The notes under the pieces were generated by a model, which made no database searches, was not told the origin of the DNA, and saw nothing but the letters and a program-made list of their open reading frames with translations. Shown one piece after another: positions 1 to 7,652 of a stretch of 64,000 nucleotides of DNA. The position numbers were made by a program, and so were the translations under genes. The DNA lies in assembly GCA_007134695.1 (NCBI GenBank), contig SLKI01000015.1, positions 1 through 64,000 on the forward strand, in the 5' to 3' direction. Within the stretch, counting starts at the first letter, position 1. Each line of letters starts with the position of its first letter. The DNA comes from Balneolaceae bacterium. GTDB lineage: Bacteria > Bacteroidota > Rhodothermia > Balneolales > Balneolaceae.

Positions 1-97
1 ACAGGTTTTAACAACTTCAGCCTGCTTCAAATCCAGGGACAGGGATCGCAGATCTTTAACCACCCCGGACTCAAGTTGAAGCAGACGTTCCTGTTAA
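1..97. other. Window edge, no gene assigned
   Basis: This is the short stretch beyond the metalloprotease stop codon. Both strands stay open here: plus frame 1 runs on from the window edge and stops inside the metalloprotease gene, and one minus frame is open to the edge. Neither gives a recognisable protein. It could hold the end or beginning of a neighbouring gene, but the sequence is too short to decide. Confidence 0.3.
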
Positions 98-2581
98 TCA
101 CGGATCAAGAATCGTTTCAATTCTCCGTTCAATATCATTTAGATGAACACGTGTAGCACGATCCTGCACCAGATTGCCCGTCGACTGCACATCGTCGAGC
201 AGCGTTTCCAGTTGCTCGCGTGCAATTGGACGAATGTCCGACTGGCTGACATTGACTTGAGTCCAGCCGAGGAACTGCCTGAAAGCTGCCGGTATACTCG
301 GAAGCTCCTCGGTCATCAAAAATTCCATCCGCTCGACATAAGCTCGCTGCAGGTTTCTGCGGTGAACATCGATCGGACTGTTGCCGTCGAGCTCACTCCA
401 GATCACCGAACGCACATCATCCATCATTTCAAACGGTGAATAGGTGCCGTCGGCACGACGCTCATATTCGATCAATCGGGCGAGCCGCTGCGGATCGATC
501 AGTTGATTGAGTACACTGACTTGCCGTCCTCTAAATTGATCAATAAAATCGGATTGGTTGACTCTGTCGAGTACGTCGCTATTCATCAGCCATGTAGGTG
601 ACGAAAAGGCATATTCTGCGAGAAAATCAATGGAACGCTGCTGAATCTCTTTTTCAACAGGGGAATATACTACACCTTCCTGATCAAAAGTTTTGTGGTC
701 CTCATAGACTCCTCCGACATTATTCAAAGCGTGACCCATATAGCGCCACCACTGCGTAGCGATCTGACCGTACAGTTCATTAAGGTCATCGTAGTGCGCC
801 ATATCCTCATGAATCCAGTCTATAAGATTCTCAGTAATTACCTGAAGATTGGCCACTCCGTACTCCCCTGCCTTGATCGCATCATCGCCAAGGTCTTCGT
901 TTTGAGACCGCGGATCAACACCACTGCTTGACCCTCCGAAAAAGTAATAGTGGTCATCAGCTCGTTCAACAATCCAATCGTGGAGGATTTCGCGCTGACG
1001 ATCAGCCGGTTCGTCACCAAACCAGGAGTACCCCCATTTGATCGCCCACTTGTCATAGGTTCCAACCCTCGGCATAAAATTGGTCACTCCATCACCGGGC
1101 TGAGCGATATAGTTAAATCGTGCGTAATCCATAATCGAGGGAGCTGTACCATGATTGTCCGTATATGTAGGCGAACGCAGTGAATCAACAGGCACTGCAT
1201 GACTCGAACCAAAGTTGTGGGGAAGACCAAGCGTATGGCCGACCTCGTGGGCGGAAACAAATCGAATCAGTTCACCCATCACATCTTCATCGAATTCGGT
1301 TCCCCGCGCTTCCGGATTGGCAGCCGCCGTTTGTATGAAATACCAGTTTCGCAGCAGGTTCATCACGTTATGATACCAGCCTATACTCGAAGTGATAATC
1401 TCACCTGAACGCGGATCGTGCACATGAGGCCCATAAGCATTCTGAATCGGTGAAGCGAAGTAACGGATCATCGAATAACGGGCATCTTCCGGATTGAACT
1501 CCGGATCCTCTTCTTTCGTCGGAGGCAATTTCCCCATAATTGCGTTCTTGAAACCTGCTTCTTCAAAAGCCGGCTGCCAGTCGTCCACTCCTTTAATCAG
1601 CCATTTTCGCCACTGTTCCGGAGTTGCAGGGTCGATATAGAAAACAATAGGCTCTTTCGGCTCAACCAACTCCCCGCGCAGATACGCTTCGGGATCTTTC
1701 GGTTCCAGCCTCCATCTTGTAATGTGCCGTACTGTCTCAGCTCTCTGTGCTTCCAAACCATAATCGACTTGAGTCGCGCTGAAAAAACCCACACGCTGAT
1801 CGTGCTGTCTGGGCTGCATCGGTTCTACCGGCAGCAGGTGCATACTGTGGTGGATTTCCAGTGATATAGAATTAGTTGCCGAGTTTGACGGCGGATTGCC
1901 CGCATCATAAGTGAGCAGATGGCGAGCTTCTACATTTTCCGGAAAACTTCGGATATACTCGATAAATGTGCGGCTGCCGTCAAGTCGCCGGACCTGGTAT
2001 TGTTGTCGCTGGCCGCTTGAAATACCAAGTGCCGGCACATCATTCTTATATAGATTATCGATCTCAATCACTACTCCGGTTGAATCCTCATTGAGCGCTT
2101 TGATATCGAACGCCATAATGATCGGCTCAAAATTGGAATTTCGAACCGCCTCAAAGATCGGCAGCGTATCATTGGCCGTATTATTAAAAGATACCCTTCG
2201 AAGCAGAATATCATCTTCGCGCCGTTCCCATCTCAGTACCTGGTTACGGAGCCGCTGCCCTCCGTACCCCATTCCGTCGATTGTTCTGGCAACTCTGGAA
2301 ACTACAAGCATCTCTCTTCCCAGCAAGGAATCGGGAATTTCGTAGTAATAGGTGTCATCCTGTTTGTAGACTGTAAAAAGGCCCTCATCTTTTTCAGCTT
2401 CATCCTGGATCACTTCACTAAACGGCTGGATGCCGTTGCCGGATGGCGGGCCGGGTCGCTCCGGAACCGAAGGCCGCTCAGGCGTATCGGGTTCATCCGC
2501 CGTTCTTTCAAAGATCGCACAACTGCTGAAGAAGAAGACGGATACCGCCATCATCAGGCAGACTTTAAGAATAGAATTCAT
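98..2581 (-). CDS. Exported zinc-dependent metalloprotease (DUF5117/DUF4953 family)
   Basis: Predicted envelope zinc peptidase of 827 residues. The start is placed at the ATG that opens a lipoprotein-like signal (MNSILKV, hydrophobic core, then FFFSSC as lipobox). The reading frame is open 26 codons further upstream, but those residues do not look like a signal. The catalytic HEVGHTLGLPH motif lies at about residues 445-455, with the gluzincin/metzincin-style third His. A Pro-rich linker follows the signal, and the middle part matches the DUF5117/DUF5118 plus DUF4953 layout by recognition. The substrate is unknown. It lies 118 bases downstream of argH on the same strand. I see no convincing terminator between them, so read-through from the arg operon is possible, though the functions are unrelated. 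Confidence 0.85.
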   Translation of the reverse strand: MNSILKVCLMMAVSVFFFSSCAIFERTADEPDTPERPSVPERPGPPSGNGIQPFSEVIQDEAEKDEGLFTVYKQDDTYYYEIPDSLLGREMLVVSRVARTIDGMGYGGQRLRNQVLRWERREDDILLRRVSFNNTANDTLPIFEAVRNSNFEPIIMAFDIKALNEDSTGVVIEIDNLYKNDVPALGISSGQRQQYQVRRLDGSRTFIEYIRSFPENVEARHLLTYDAGNPPSNSATNSISLEIHHSMHLLPVEPMQPRQHDQRVGFFSATQVDYGLEAQRAETVRHITRWRLEPKDPEAYLRGELVEPKEPIVFYIDPATPEQWRKWLIKGVDDWQPAFEEAGFKNAIMGKLPPTKEEDPEFNPEDARYSMIRYFASPIQNAYGPHVHDPRSGEIITSSIGWYHNVMNLLRNWYFIQTAAANPEARGTEFDEDVMGELIRFVSAHEVGHTLGLPHNFGSSHAVPVDSLRSPTYTDNHGTAPSIMDYARFNYIAQPGDGVTNFMPRVGTYDKWAIKWGYSWFGDEPADRQREILHDWIVERADDHYYFFGGSSSGVDPRSQNEDLGDDAIKAGEYGVANLQVITENLIDWIHEDMAHYDDLNELYGQIATQWWRYMGHALNNVGGVYEDHKTFDQEGVVYSPVEKEIQQRSIDFLAEYAFSSPTWLMNSDVLDRVNQSDFIDQFRGRQVSVLNQLIDPQRLARLIEYERRADGTYSPFEMMDDVRSVIWSELDGNSPIDVHRRNLQRAYVERMEFLMTEELPSIPAAFRQFLGWTQVNVSQSDIRPIAREQLETLLDDVQSTGNLVQDRATRVHLNDIERRIETILDP

Positions 2582-2699
2582 AAGTAGACGTAGTTGTTTT
2601 GTATTAAGTAAGAGAAGAAATTTAAATGAGCTGTAAGGTGCTGTATCATTACGAAGCAATCAAGCAAAAAACCAGATGAATTGTAAAAAAATGAAACGT

Positions 2700-4073
2700 C
2701 TACAGCATTTTCCGCAACCGATCCAGTCCCGGATTACCGGGTGAACCCAATTGTGTATAGCCCTCCAGCCTTGCGTCCGGATCGATATCAAAGGTCCCCT
2801 CTTGCAGTTGACCCTTCACTTTCCGGTAGGCTTCTCGAAAGCTGTATCCCTGCTCCTTGACCAGCCGGTTGGCCTCTTCGGCCGCCATCATTTCCGGAGT
2901 ACAGGCTTCACGCATCGCCTTCTCATTCCACTGGATCGCATCCACAAGAATTGATGAAGCCTCCAGTAACGATTCGGTCAATTCAAACGCCCGAATCACC
3001 GGCTCCTTGGTCAGCTGAAGGTCCCGGTGATATCCCGATCCGATCTGCTGAATGATACCCCGAAGCGTAGCTTCATGCCCTTGCATCAGGGCGTTCTTGC
3101 CGCGTACAAGCTCTGCCAAATCGGGGTTCTTTTTATTCGGCATGATACTCGACCCGGTACAGACAGCCGGATCCAGATCGATCAAGCCGTAAGCTTCGCT
3201 GCTATACTGAATAATGTCGTCGGCCAGGCGCGCCAGCAGAGAGGTGATGCCGGAAAGGTACTGCACCAGCTGCATCTCCACCCATCCCCGGCTCAACTGG
3301 GCTGATGCGGCACTTATCAGCGGCCTTATAAAACCGAGAGCGTCTGCCTCCTCATCCCTGTCGAGGTCAATGGTCGTCCCGAAACCGGCGGCTGTACCCA
3401 GCGGTGAGCGGTCTGTAAGCTCCCGAATGCCTGATGAAGCCTCCATCTGAAGGATGATGAGTTCGGCATAACCTGCCAACCACTGTCCGCCGCTGGATAG
3501 CATCGCCTTCCGGGTATGCGTATAACCCGGCATCGGCAACCGCCGCCCCTCCTCTGCCTTATCGAGAAGCCGGCCGGCAAACTTCCCGGCAAGCTCCAGA
3601 ACTTCTCCGAGTCGATCCTTTTCGAACAGCCTCATAGCGGTGAGCACCTGATCATTTCGGGAGCGCCCGGTGTGGATCTTCCCCCCAACCCCCCCGAACC
3701 TCTCCGTCAGCCAAACTTCAATCGCCGTATGACCGTCCTCATGCTCAGCGAGAATCTCAAACCGGCCATCTCCATGCAGCTCACCGATCTCTGCCAACCC
3801 GCCCTGCAGCGACTCTGCCTCCTCATCGCTCACCAGCCCGGCCTTGCGCAACTGCTCCAGGTGGACGGACGATGCCTCCAGATCGTAGGGCAGCAGAACC
3901 TGATCCAGCTCGATGTCGTTGCCGACCGTGAACGCTTCGACCCGCTTCTCCAGGCTTCCGGCTGTAGTATTTCCGGCTGCATCCTTCCCTCCGACCGCAC
4001 CACCCTTACTCTCCGCCGAACCGCCCTTCCGCCGAGAATCATCTCCGTTATCCGCCTTCCAAAGCTTACTCAT
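2700..4073 (-). CDS. argH: Argininosuccinate lyase
   Basis: Splits argininosuccinate into arginine and fumarate, the last step of arginine synthesis in the cytoplasm. The protein has 457 residues, normal for the family. The fumarase/aspartase superfamily signature GSSIMPNKKNPD is present, along with TGRSRNDQV and the HTHLQ-equivalent TGYTHT-like region (MPGYTHTRKA). Odd point: between the usual N-terminus (MSKLW) and the conserved VEAFTVGND there is a Gly/Lys/Ala/Asp-rich insert of about 30 residues (about residues 8-38) that looks like a flexible low-complexity linker. It is the third gene of argF-argG-argH, 56 bases after argG, and is presumably controlled by the attenuator upstream of argF. 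Confidence 0.95.
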   Translation of the reverse strand: MSKLWKADNGDDSRRKGGSAESKGGAVGGKDAAGNTTAGSLEKRVEAFTVGNDIELDQVLLPYDLEASSVHLEQLRKAGLVSDEEAESLQGGLAEIGELHGDGRFEILAEHEDGHTAIEVWLTERFGGVGGKIHTGRSRNDQVLTAMRLFEKDRLGEVLELAGKFAGRLLDKAEEGRRLPMPGYTHTRKAMLSSGGQWLAGYAELIILQMEASSGIRELTDRSPLGTAAGFGTTIDLDRDEEADALGFIRPLISAASAQLSRGWVEMQLVQYLSGITSLLARLADDIIQYSSEAYGLIDLDPAVCTGSSIMPNKKNPDLAELVRGKNALMQGHEATLRGIIQQIGSGYHRDLQLTKEPVIRAFELTESLLEASSILVDAIQWNEKAMREACTPEMMAAEEANRLVKEQGYSFREAYRKVKGQLQEGTFDIDPDARLEGYTQLGSPGNPGLDRLRKML

Positions 4074-4129
4074 CGTCTCACTCCTGCATTAACATGATAG
4101 ATTCAATCCGATCGCTGCCATCCTGTGTG

Positions 4130-5452
4130 TTACTTTTCAGTTACCAGCTCCTGACCGGAACTCTCCGGTACCGGGTTCAAACCCTGCTGATCAGCCGCTA
4201 CCTGCTGTTTGAGCTGATAGGAGGATTTTTGCGGCAGATTCCACAACTCGATAAATCCGGGCGACGCATTCTGGTTGAACGCCTCCGACCGATTGAACGT
4301 CGCCAGATTCTCGTCAAAAAGCGACCATGGAGAGGTCAATGCGACCACATCACAATTGCCCTTGTAGAGCCTGAGTGTTACCTCGCCGGTCACCTTGGAG
4401 TTCTGCTCATCAATATATGCACGTATGTTGTCCATCACAGGTTCAAAATATTTAGCTCCGTAACAAAGATAGGCCCACTTCTGGTCGATCATCGTTTTCA
4501 GTTCGTTCTCCTCCCGGGTCGATACCAGTTGTTCGAGCTTTTTGTGTGCACTGATAAGGATATGTGCGGCCGGATTCTCGTAGATCCCCCGCACTTTGAG
4601 CCCCACTACACGATCTTCGATCAGATGGAAACAGCCGACCCCGTGAAATCCACCGATCTCGTTGAGATTGCCGATCAGGTCGGCCGGGGCCATCTCCATA
4701 TCATCGAGTGATACCGGCTTGCCTTCTTTAAATCCGATCTTGACAAGCTGCGGTTCGTCCGGTGCCTTCTCCGGAGTATTGCACCATTTGAGAATCTTCT
4801 CCAGCGGCGGAATGTTGGCGGGATCTTCAATTTCTCCGCCCTCCCCGGTGTTGGCCCACATATTCTCATCGTACGAATAGGGCGATTTTTTGGTCTGTTC
4901 GACCGGAATTCCGTGCTTTTCAGCATAGGCGAGTTCCTCTTCGCGGCCCATCCCCCACTCCCGCACCGGAGCGATGATCTTGAGATCGGGGTTGAGGGTT
5001 GTGATGTAGCTCTCGAATCGAACCTGGTCGTTCCCTTTTCCGGTGCAGCCATGGGCGATCACTTCGCAGCCATATTCAGCGGCCACCTGGACGGCGAGCT
5101 GAGAGATCATCACTCTTCCGAGCGGGCAGCCGAGAGCATACCCTCCCTGGTAGTCGGCGTTCGCCTTGACCGATTCCAGGCAAAGTTCGGCGAACTCCTC
5201 TTTGGCATCGAGTACGACCGCATCAGCCGCCCCCAGGTTGATCGCTTTCTGTTTGATCTGTCCGAGATTGTCGGCTGTTTGTCCGATATCGACCGTGAGG
5301 GCGATCACTTCACACTCATACTCCTCTTGGATCCAGGTAAGCATAACGCTGGTATCGAGGCCGCCGGAATAGAGGAGCAGGCACCGGTCGAAGGTCCCGC
5401 TTTCAGCTTCGTGGGAGGCAACTTTTTTGTAGGTCTGGTTTGTTGTTTTCAT
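4130..5452 (-). CDS. argG: Argininosuccinate synthase
   Basis: Joins citrulline and aspartate with ATP to give argininosuccinate. The ATP-pyrophosphatase P-loop LLLYSGGLDTSV lies near the N-terminus, and the GCTGKGNDQVRFE and ALGCPLGRVMI blocks are typical of ArgG. The start is set at ATG 5452 (MKTTNQTYKK), giving 440 residues. The frame extends 27 codons upstream into the argF end, but that extension is not family-like. The gap to argF is 65 bases, and argH follows. The C-terminal 30 or so residues (Gln-rich, after the LWNLPQKS block) extend beyond the usual end of the protein and look disordered. Confidence 0.95.
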   Translation of the reverse strand: MKTTNQTYKKVASHEAESGTFDRCLLLYSGGLDTSVMLTWIQEEYECEVIALTVDIGQTADNLGQIKQKAINLGAADAVVLDAKEEFAELCLESVKANADYQGGYALGCPLGRVMISQLAVQVAAEYGCEVIAHGCTGKGNDQVRFESYITTLNPDLKIIAPVREWGMGREEELAYAEKHGIPVEQTKKSPYSYDENMWANTGEGGEIEDPANIPPLEKILKWCNTPEKAPDEPQLVKIGFKEGKPVSLDDMEMAPADLIGNLNEIGGFHGVGCFHLIEDRVVGLKVRGIYENPAAHILISAHKKLEQLVSTREENELKTMIDQKWAYLCYGAKYFEPVMDNIRAYIDEQNSKVTGEVTLRLYKGNCDVVALTSPWSLFDENLATFNRSEAFNQNASPGFIELWNLPQKSSYQLKQQVAADQQGLNPVPESSGQELVTEK

Positions 5453-5517
5453 CGTTCTTAGCTGTTTGGTATTGAGTTTTCTATAAGAATTTTTGTGTTC
5501 CAGTTGTATCCGACCGG

Positions 5518-6459
5518 TCATGTGCAAAGCCATCCGAAGACTCCTTTGGATACGACCATCCGGTTTCTGGCTTGCTGATGCACCCAGGAGTTGGAGTGGT
5601 CGATCACCTCGTCGGTAACCTCGATTCCGCGGTGAGCCGGCAGGCAGTGCATAAAACCGGCACCGTTGTTAGCTTGCTCCATCAGTTTCCCATTCACCTG
5701 GTAAGGCTTGAAATGGTTCAGCTTCTCCTCCATCATATGCTCCTCGCCCATCGAGACGAAGGTGTCGGTGTAGATCACGTCGCTGTTTTTGACCGCTTCG
5801 GCCGGTTCGAACGTATGGGTAAATGAGCTGCCGTGGTCTACAGCAAGAAGGCCGAAATATTGAAGCTGATCCTGGCTCCAGTAGTATTTCTCCGGCCCGG
5901 TAAAACGGACGTCGTGGCCAAATTTCAGTGCGATCTCGATCAGTGAGAAGGCGACATTGTTGGCATCTCCGACAAATGTGAGGGCCACTTTCTCCTCCCG
6001 GCCGAACCGCTCCTGAAGGGTTAACATGTCGGCAAGGGCCTGCATCGGGTGATGCTTGTCGCACAAGGCGTTAACTACCGGGATCTCGGCGTAATCGGCC
6101 ATCTGTTCCAGCGTCTCGTGCGCATAGACCCGTGCAAAAATGGCATCACACCACTGGGAGATGTTCCTCATGGTGTCCTTGATCGACTCTCGGCTTTCAT
6201 AGGGGTCCTGTTCGGTCTCGAGAACAACCAGAGGATCAGCCTGGATTACATTGCCTCCCAGGTGGTTAATGGCCGCTTCGGTACCCACACGAGTCCGGAG
6301 TGACGGTTTTTCGAATACAAACAGGATGTTTTTGCCCTGAAGCACAGGTTTCGGTTTCTCCTCCAGCGCCAGGCTCAAATCGATCAGCGACTGAAGCTGG
6401 TCGGCTTCGCACTGGCCGACGGTTAAAAGATCGTTCATGGGTAGTACAGAGATAGACAT
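5518..6459 (-). CDS. argF: Ornithine carbamoyltransferase
   Basis: Carbamoylates ornithine to citrulline. The carbamoyl-phosphate loop appears as FEKPSLRTRVG, a known variant of STRTR, and the ornithine-side signature HCLPAHRG is intact near the C-terminus, as is the KYYWSQDQ/DTFVSMGEE region. The length of 313 residues fits. Bacteroidota often carry N-acetyl- or N-succinylornithine transferases instead, so the exact substrate should be treated as likely rather than proven, although HCLPAHRG favours ornithine. It is the first gene of the arg operon. The 107 bases between its ATG and the attenuator terminator hold no further structure that I can see. Confidence 0.88.
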   Translation of the reverse strand: MSISVLPMNDLLTVGQCEADQLQSLIDLSLALEEKPKPVLQGKNILFVFEKPSLRTRVGTEAAINHLGGNVIQADPLVVLETEQDPYESRESIKDTMRNISQWCDAIFARVYAHETLEQMADYAEIPVVNALCDKHHPMQALADMLTLQERFGREEKVALTFVGDANNVAFSLIEIALKFGHDVRFTGPEKYYWSQDQLQYFGLLAVDHGSSFTHTFEPAEAVKNSDVIYTDTFVSMGEEHMMEEKLNHFKPYQVNGKLMEQANNGAGFMHCLPAHRGIEVTDEVIDHSNSWVHQQARNRMVVSKGVFGWLCT

Positions 6460-6566
6460 TGGGTTCAGCAGTTACGGTTTTAGGGTTTGAAATTGGATTC
6501 GGGTAAACGTTTAAGGCGGGAAAGGAACCGGCTTGCGGAAAGGCGTAAGCCAAAAAAGTGTCAAAC

Positions 6567-6601
6567 AAAAAAAAGCCCGCTCAAAACTGGTTTGAGCGGG
6601 C
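6567..6601 (-). terminator. Attenuator terminator upstream of argF
   Basis: On the minus strand an 11-bp perfect stem (GCCCGCTCAAA pairing with TTTGAGCGGGC, plus-strand arms 6591-6601 and 6575-6585) encloses a 5-base loop. It is followed directly by eight U residues. This is a textbook intrinsic terminator. It lies between the Arg-rich leader ORF and argF, so it must be bypassed for argFGH expression. Confidence 0.9.
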
Positions 6602-6645
6602 GTGCAAGAAGTTCCTTAAGAAACTACACTCATCTCACGCGCCCG
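6597..6645 (-). promoter_or_regulatory. Antiterminator pairing of the arg attenuator
   Basis: In minus-strand RNA the segment CGGGCG inside the leader ORF (plus 6640-6645) is the exact complement of CGCCCG, the outer 5' arm of the terminator (plus 6597-6602). The pairing continues after one mismatch with 6 more pairs, two of them G-U (6633-6638 with 6604-6609). This gives 12 of 13 pairs enclosing a small 6-bp hairpin (6610-6625). The same CGGGCG can instead pair with CGCCCG just upstream (6648-6653, over Arg and Pro codons). These are the mutually exclusive 1:2, 2:3 and 3:4 structures of a ribosome-controlled attenuator. Pairings were read by eye; folding energies were not computed. Confidence 0.75.
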
Positions 6646-6701
6646 TACGGGCGGCGACGGCGAAGAAGAGTAGCGTTGATATTTTCGCTTGTGTAGTTCA
6701 C
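6630..6701 (-). CDS. Arginine leader peptide (23 codons)
   Basis: A short ORF starting GTG and ending TGA encodes VNYTSENINATLL, then RRRR, PYG, R, V and R. Six of its last ten codons are Arg, four of them consecutive (CGC CGT CGC CGC at 6651-6662). It ends 28 bases before the terminator stem. Stalling on the Arg run would cover the upstream CGCCCG and free CGGGCG to block the terminator. Translation to the stop would cover CGGGCG and let the terminator form. The start codon is inferred: the frame stays open upstream, but the sequence there does not look coding. Confidence 0.8.
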   Translation of the reverse strand: MNYTSENINATLLRRRRPYGRVR

Positions 6702-6708
6702 GGCTAAC

Positions 6709-6738
6709 AGTATAAAAACTTCCGGAAACAAAATGCAA
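6709..6738 (-). promoter_or_regulatory. Putative promoter of the arg leader and operon
   Basis: On the minus strand a TATACT -10 element (6709-6714) lies 18 bases from a weak -35 TTGCAT (6733-6738). The expected start of transcription falls at about 6702, at or one base before the leader GTG, so the leader peptide mRNA could be leaderless. It does not match the TAnnTTTG pattern seen at the tRNA gene, so confidence is moderate. Confidence 0.45.
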
Positions 6739-6985
6739 CAGGGTTTCTGAAATTTTCTGATGCGGTCTTGATATTTTGGTTCAAAGCCCTTTGAATCTTT
6801 CCGCGGCATACGGAGGAGTTGAGCCGAGCAATCCAGGCTTACGGGACAAACCACACCCGGCATCCAGACACATTCACAAACCCGCATCACCTGAATGAGA
6901 AAACCGCTGATTTTGTTACCTTATCGACTCCCGAAGAAGGGATCTGATCGTTGCAAACAATCTGCACGCTAATTCAAACAGCTAA

Positions 6986-7558
6986 ATGAAGTCCAAAATC
7001 ATGCTAAAACGAATTGTTACACTGATCACACTTGCACTTTTTATCTCGGCTTGTGAAGAGCAGCAGGAGCTGCCCGAACCGGTGGAAGATGTTCCGGTTT
7101 ACGACCGACTGATCGCCGTGATCCATCCGACCGAAGGAAACGACACCCAGGGAGTTGTCACTTTCAGCCGCGAAGGGGACGATGTGCGAGTTGTCGCCAC
7201 CGTCGACGGCCTGGATGAAGAAGGGCTTCACGGATTCCATATCCATCAGTATGGAGACTGTTCGGCGGAAGATGCTACATCAGCAGGTGGACACTTCAAC
7301 CCGTACGGCATGCCTCACGCAGGCCCGACAGATGACGAGCGGCACATGGGCGATCTTGGCAATCTGGTATCGGACGAGAATGGTATCGCAACGCTGGACT
7401 ATATTGATCCGGTCATCGAACTGGATGGAGAGTTTTCGATTGTCGGCCGGTCGGTTGTTGTACACGCTCAGCAAGATGACCTGGAAACCCAGCCAACCGG
7501 TGACGCCGGCGCCCGGCTCGGTTGCGGCGTAATCGGTATTGCCGAACCGGTCGATTAA
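6986..7558 (+). CDS. sodC: Cu/Zn superoxide dismutase, lipoprotein
   Basis: Converts superoxide to hydrogen peroxide and oxygen in the periplasm or on the outer membrane. A hydrophobic signal with lipobox LFISAC (Cys at about residue 23) is followed by an acidic linker and the SodC domain. Metal ligands are visible in GFHIHQYGDC and GGHFNPYG, further His in the HAGPTDDERHMGD block, and in SVVVHAQQDD. The disulfide partner lies in the GARLGCGVIG block. The length of 190 residues is normal. The ATG at 6986 is used; the in-frame ATG at 7001 also gives a good signal. The gene stands alone, 95 bases before the downstream peptidase ATG. Confidence 0.93.
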   Translation: MKSKIMLKRIVTLITLALFISACEEQQELPEPVEDVPVYDRLIAVIHPTEGNDTQGVVTFSREGDDVRVVATVDGLDEEGLHGFHIHQYGDCSAEDATSAGGHFNPYGMPHAGPTDDERHMGDLGNLVSDENGIATLDYIDPVIELDGEFSIVGRSVVVHAQQDDLETQPTGDAGARLGCGVIGIAEPVD

Positions 7559-7652
7559 TCCGATTTTTCAGTACCATTCAAAGGCGGAACCGATCCACAA
7601 GAAGTGCAGCCTGATGTTACAAAACCAACTCCAAAAACGAACCCGCTACATC

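Noticed and set aside
3516-4097. 193-codon plus-strand ORF over argH, and similar long antisense ORFs at 10000-11271 and 43945-45252
   Set aside because: They are mirror images of well-supported conserved genes, caused by high GC third positions, and have no recognisable domains.
6630-6890. 86-codon minus-strand ORF ending in the Arg run as a normal gene
   Set aside because: Only the last 23 codons make sense, as an attenuator leader. The upstream part has no family, an odd Cys/Trp-rich composition, and lies across the likely promoter.
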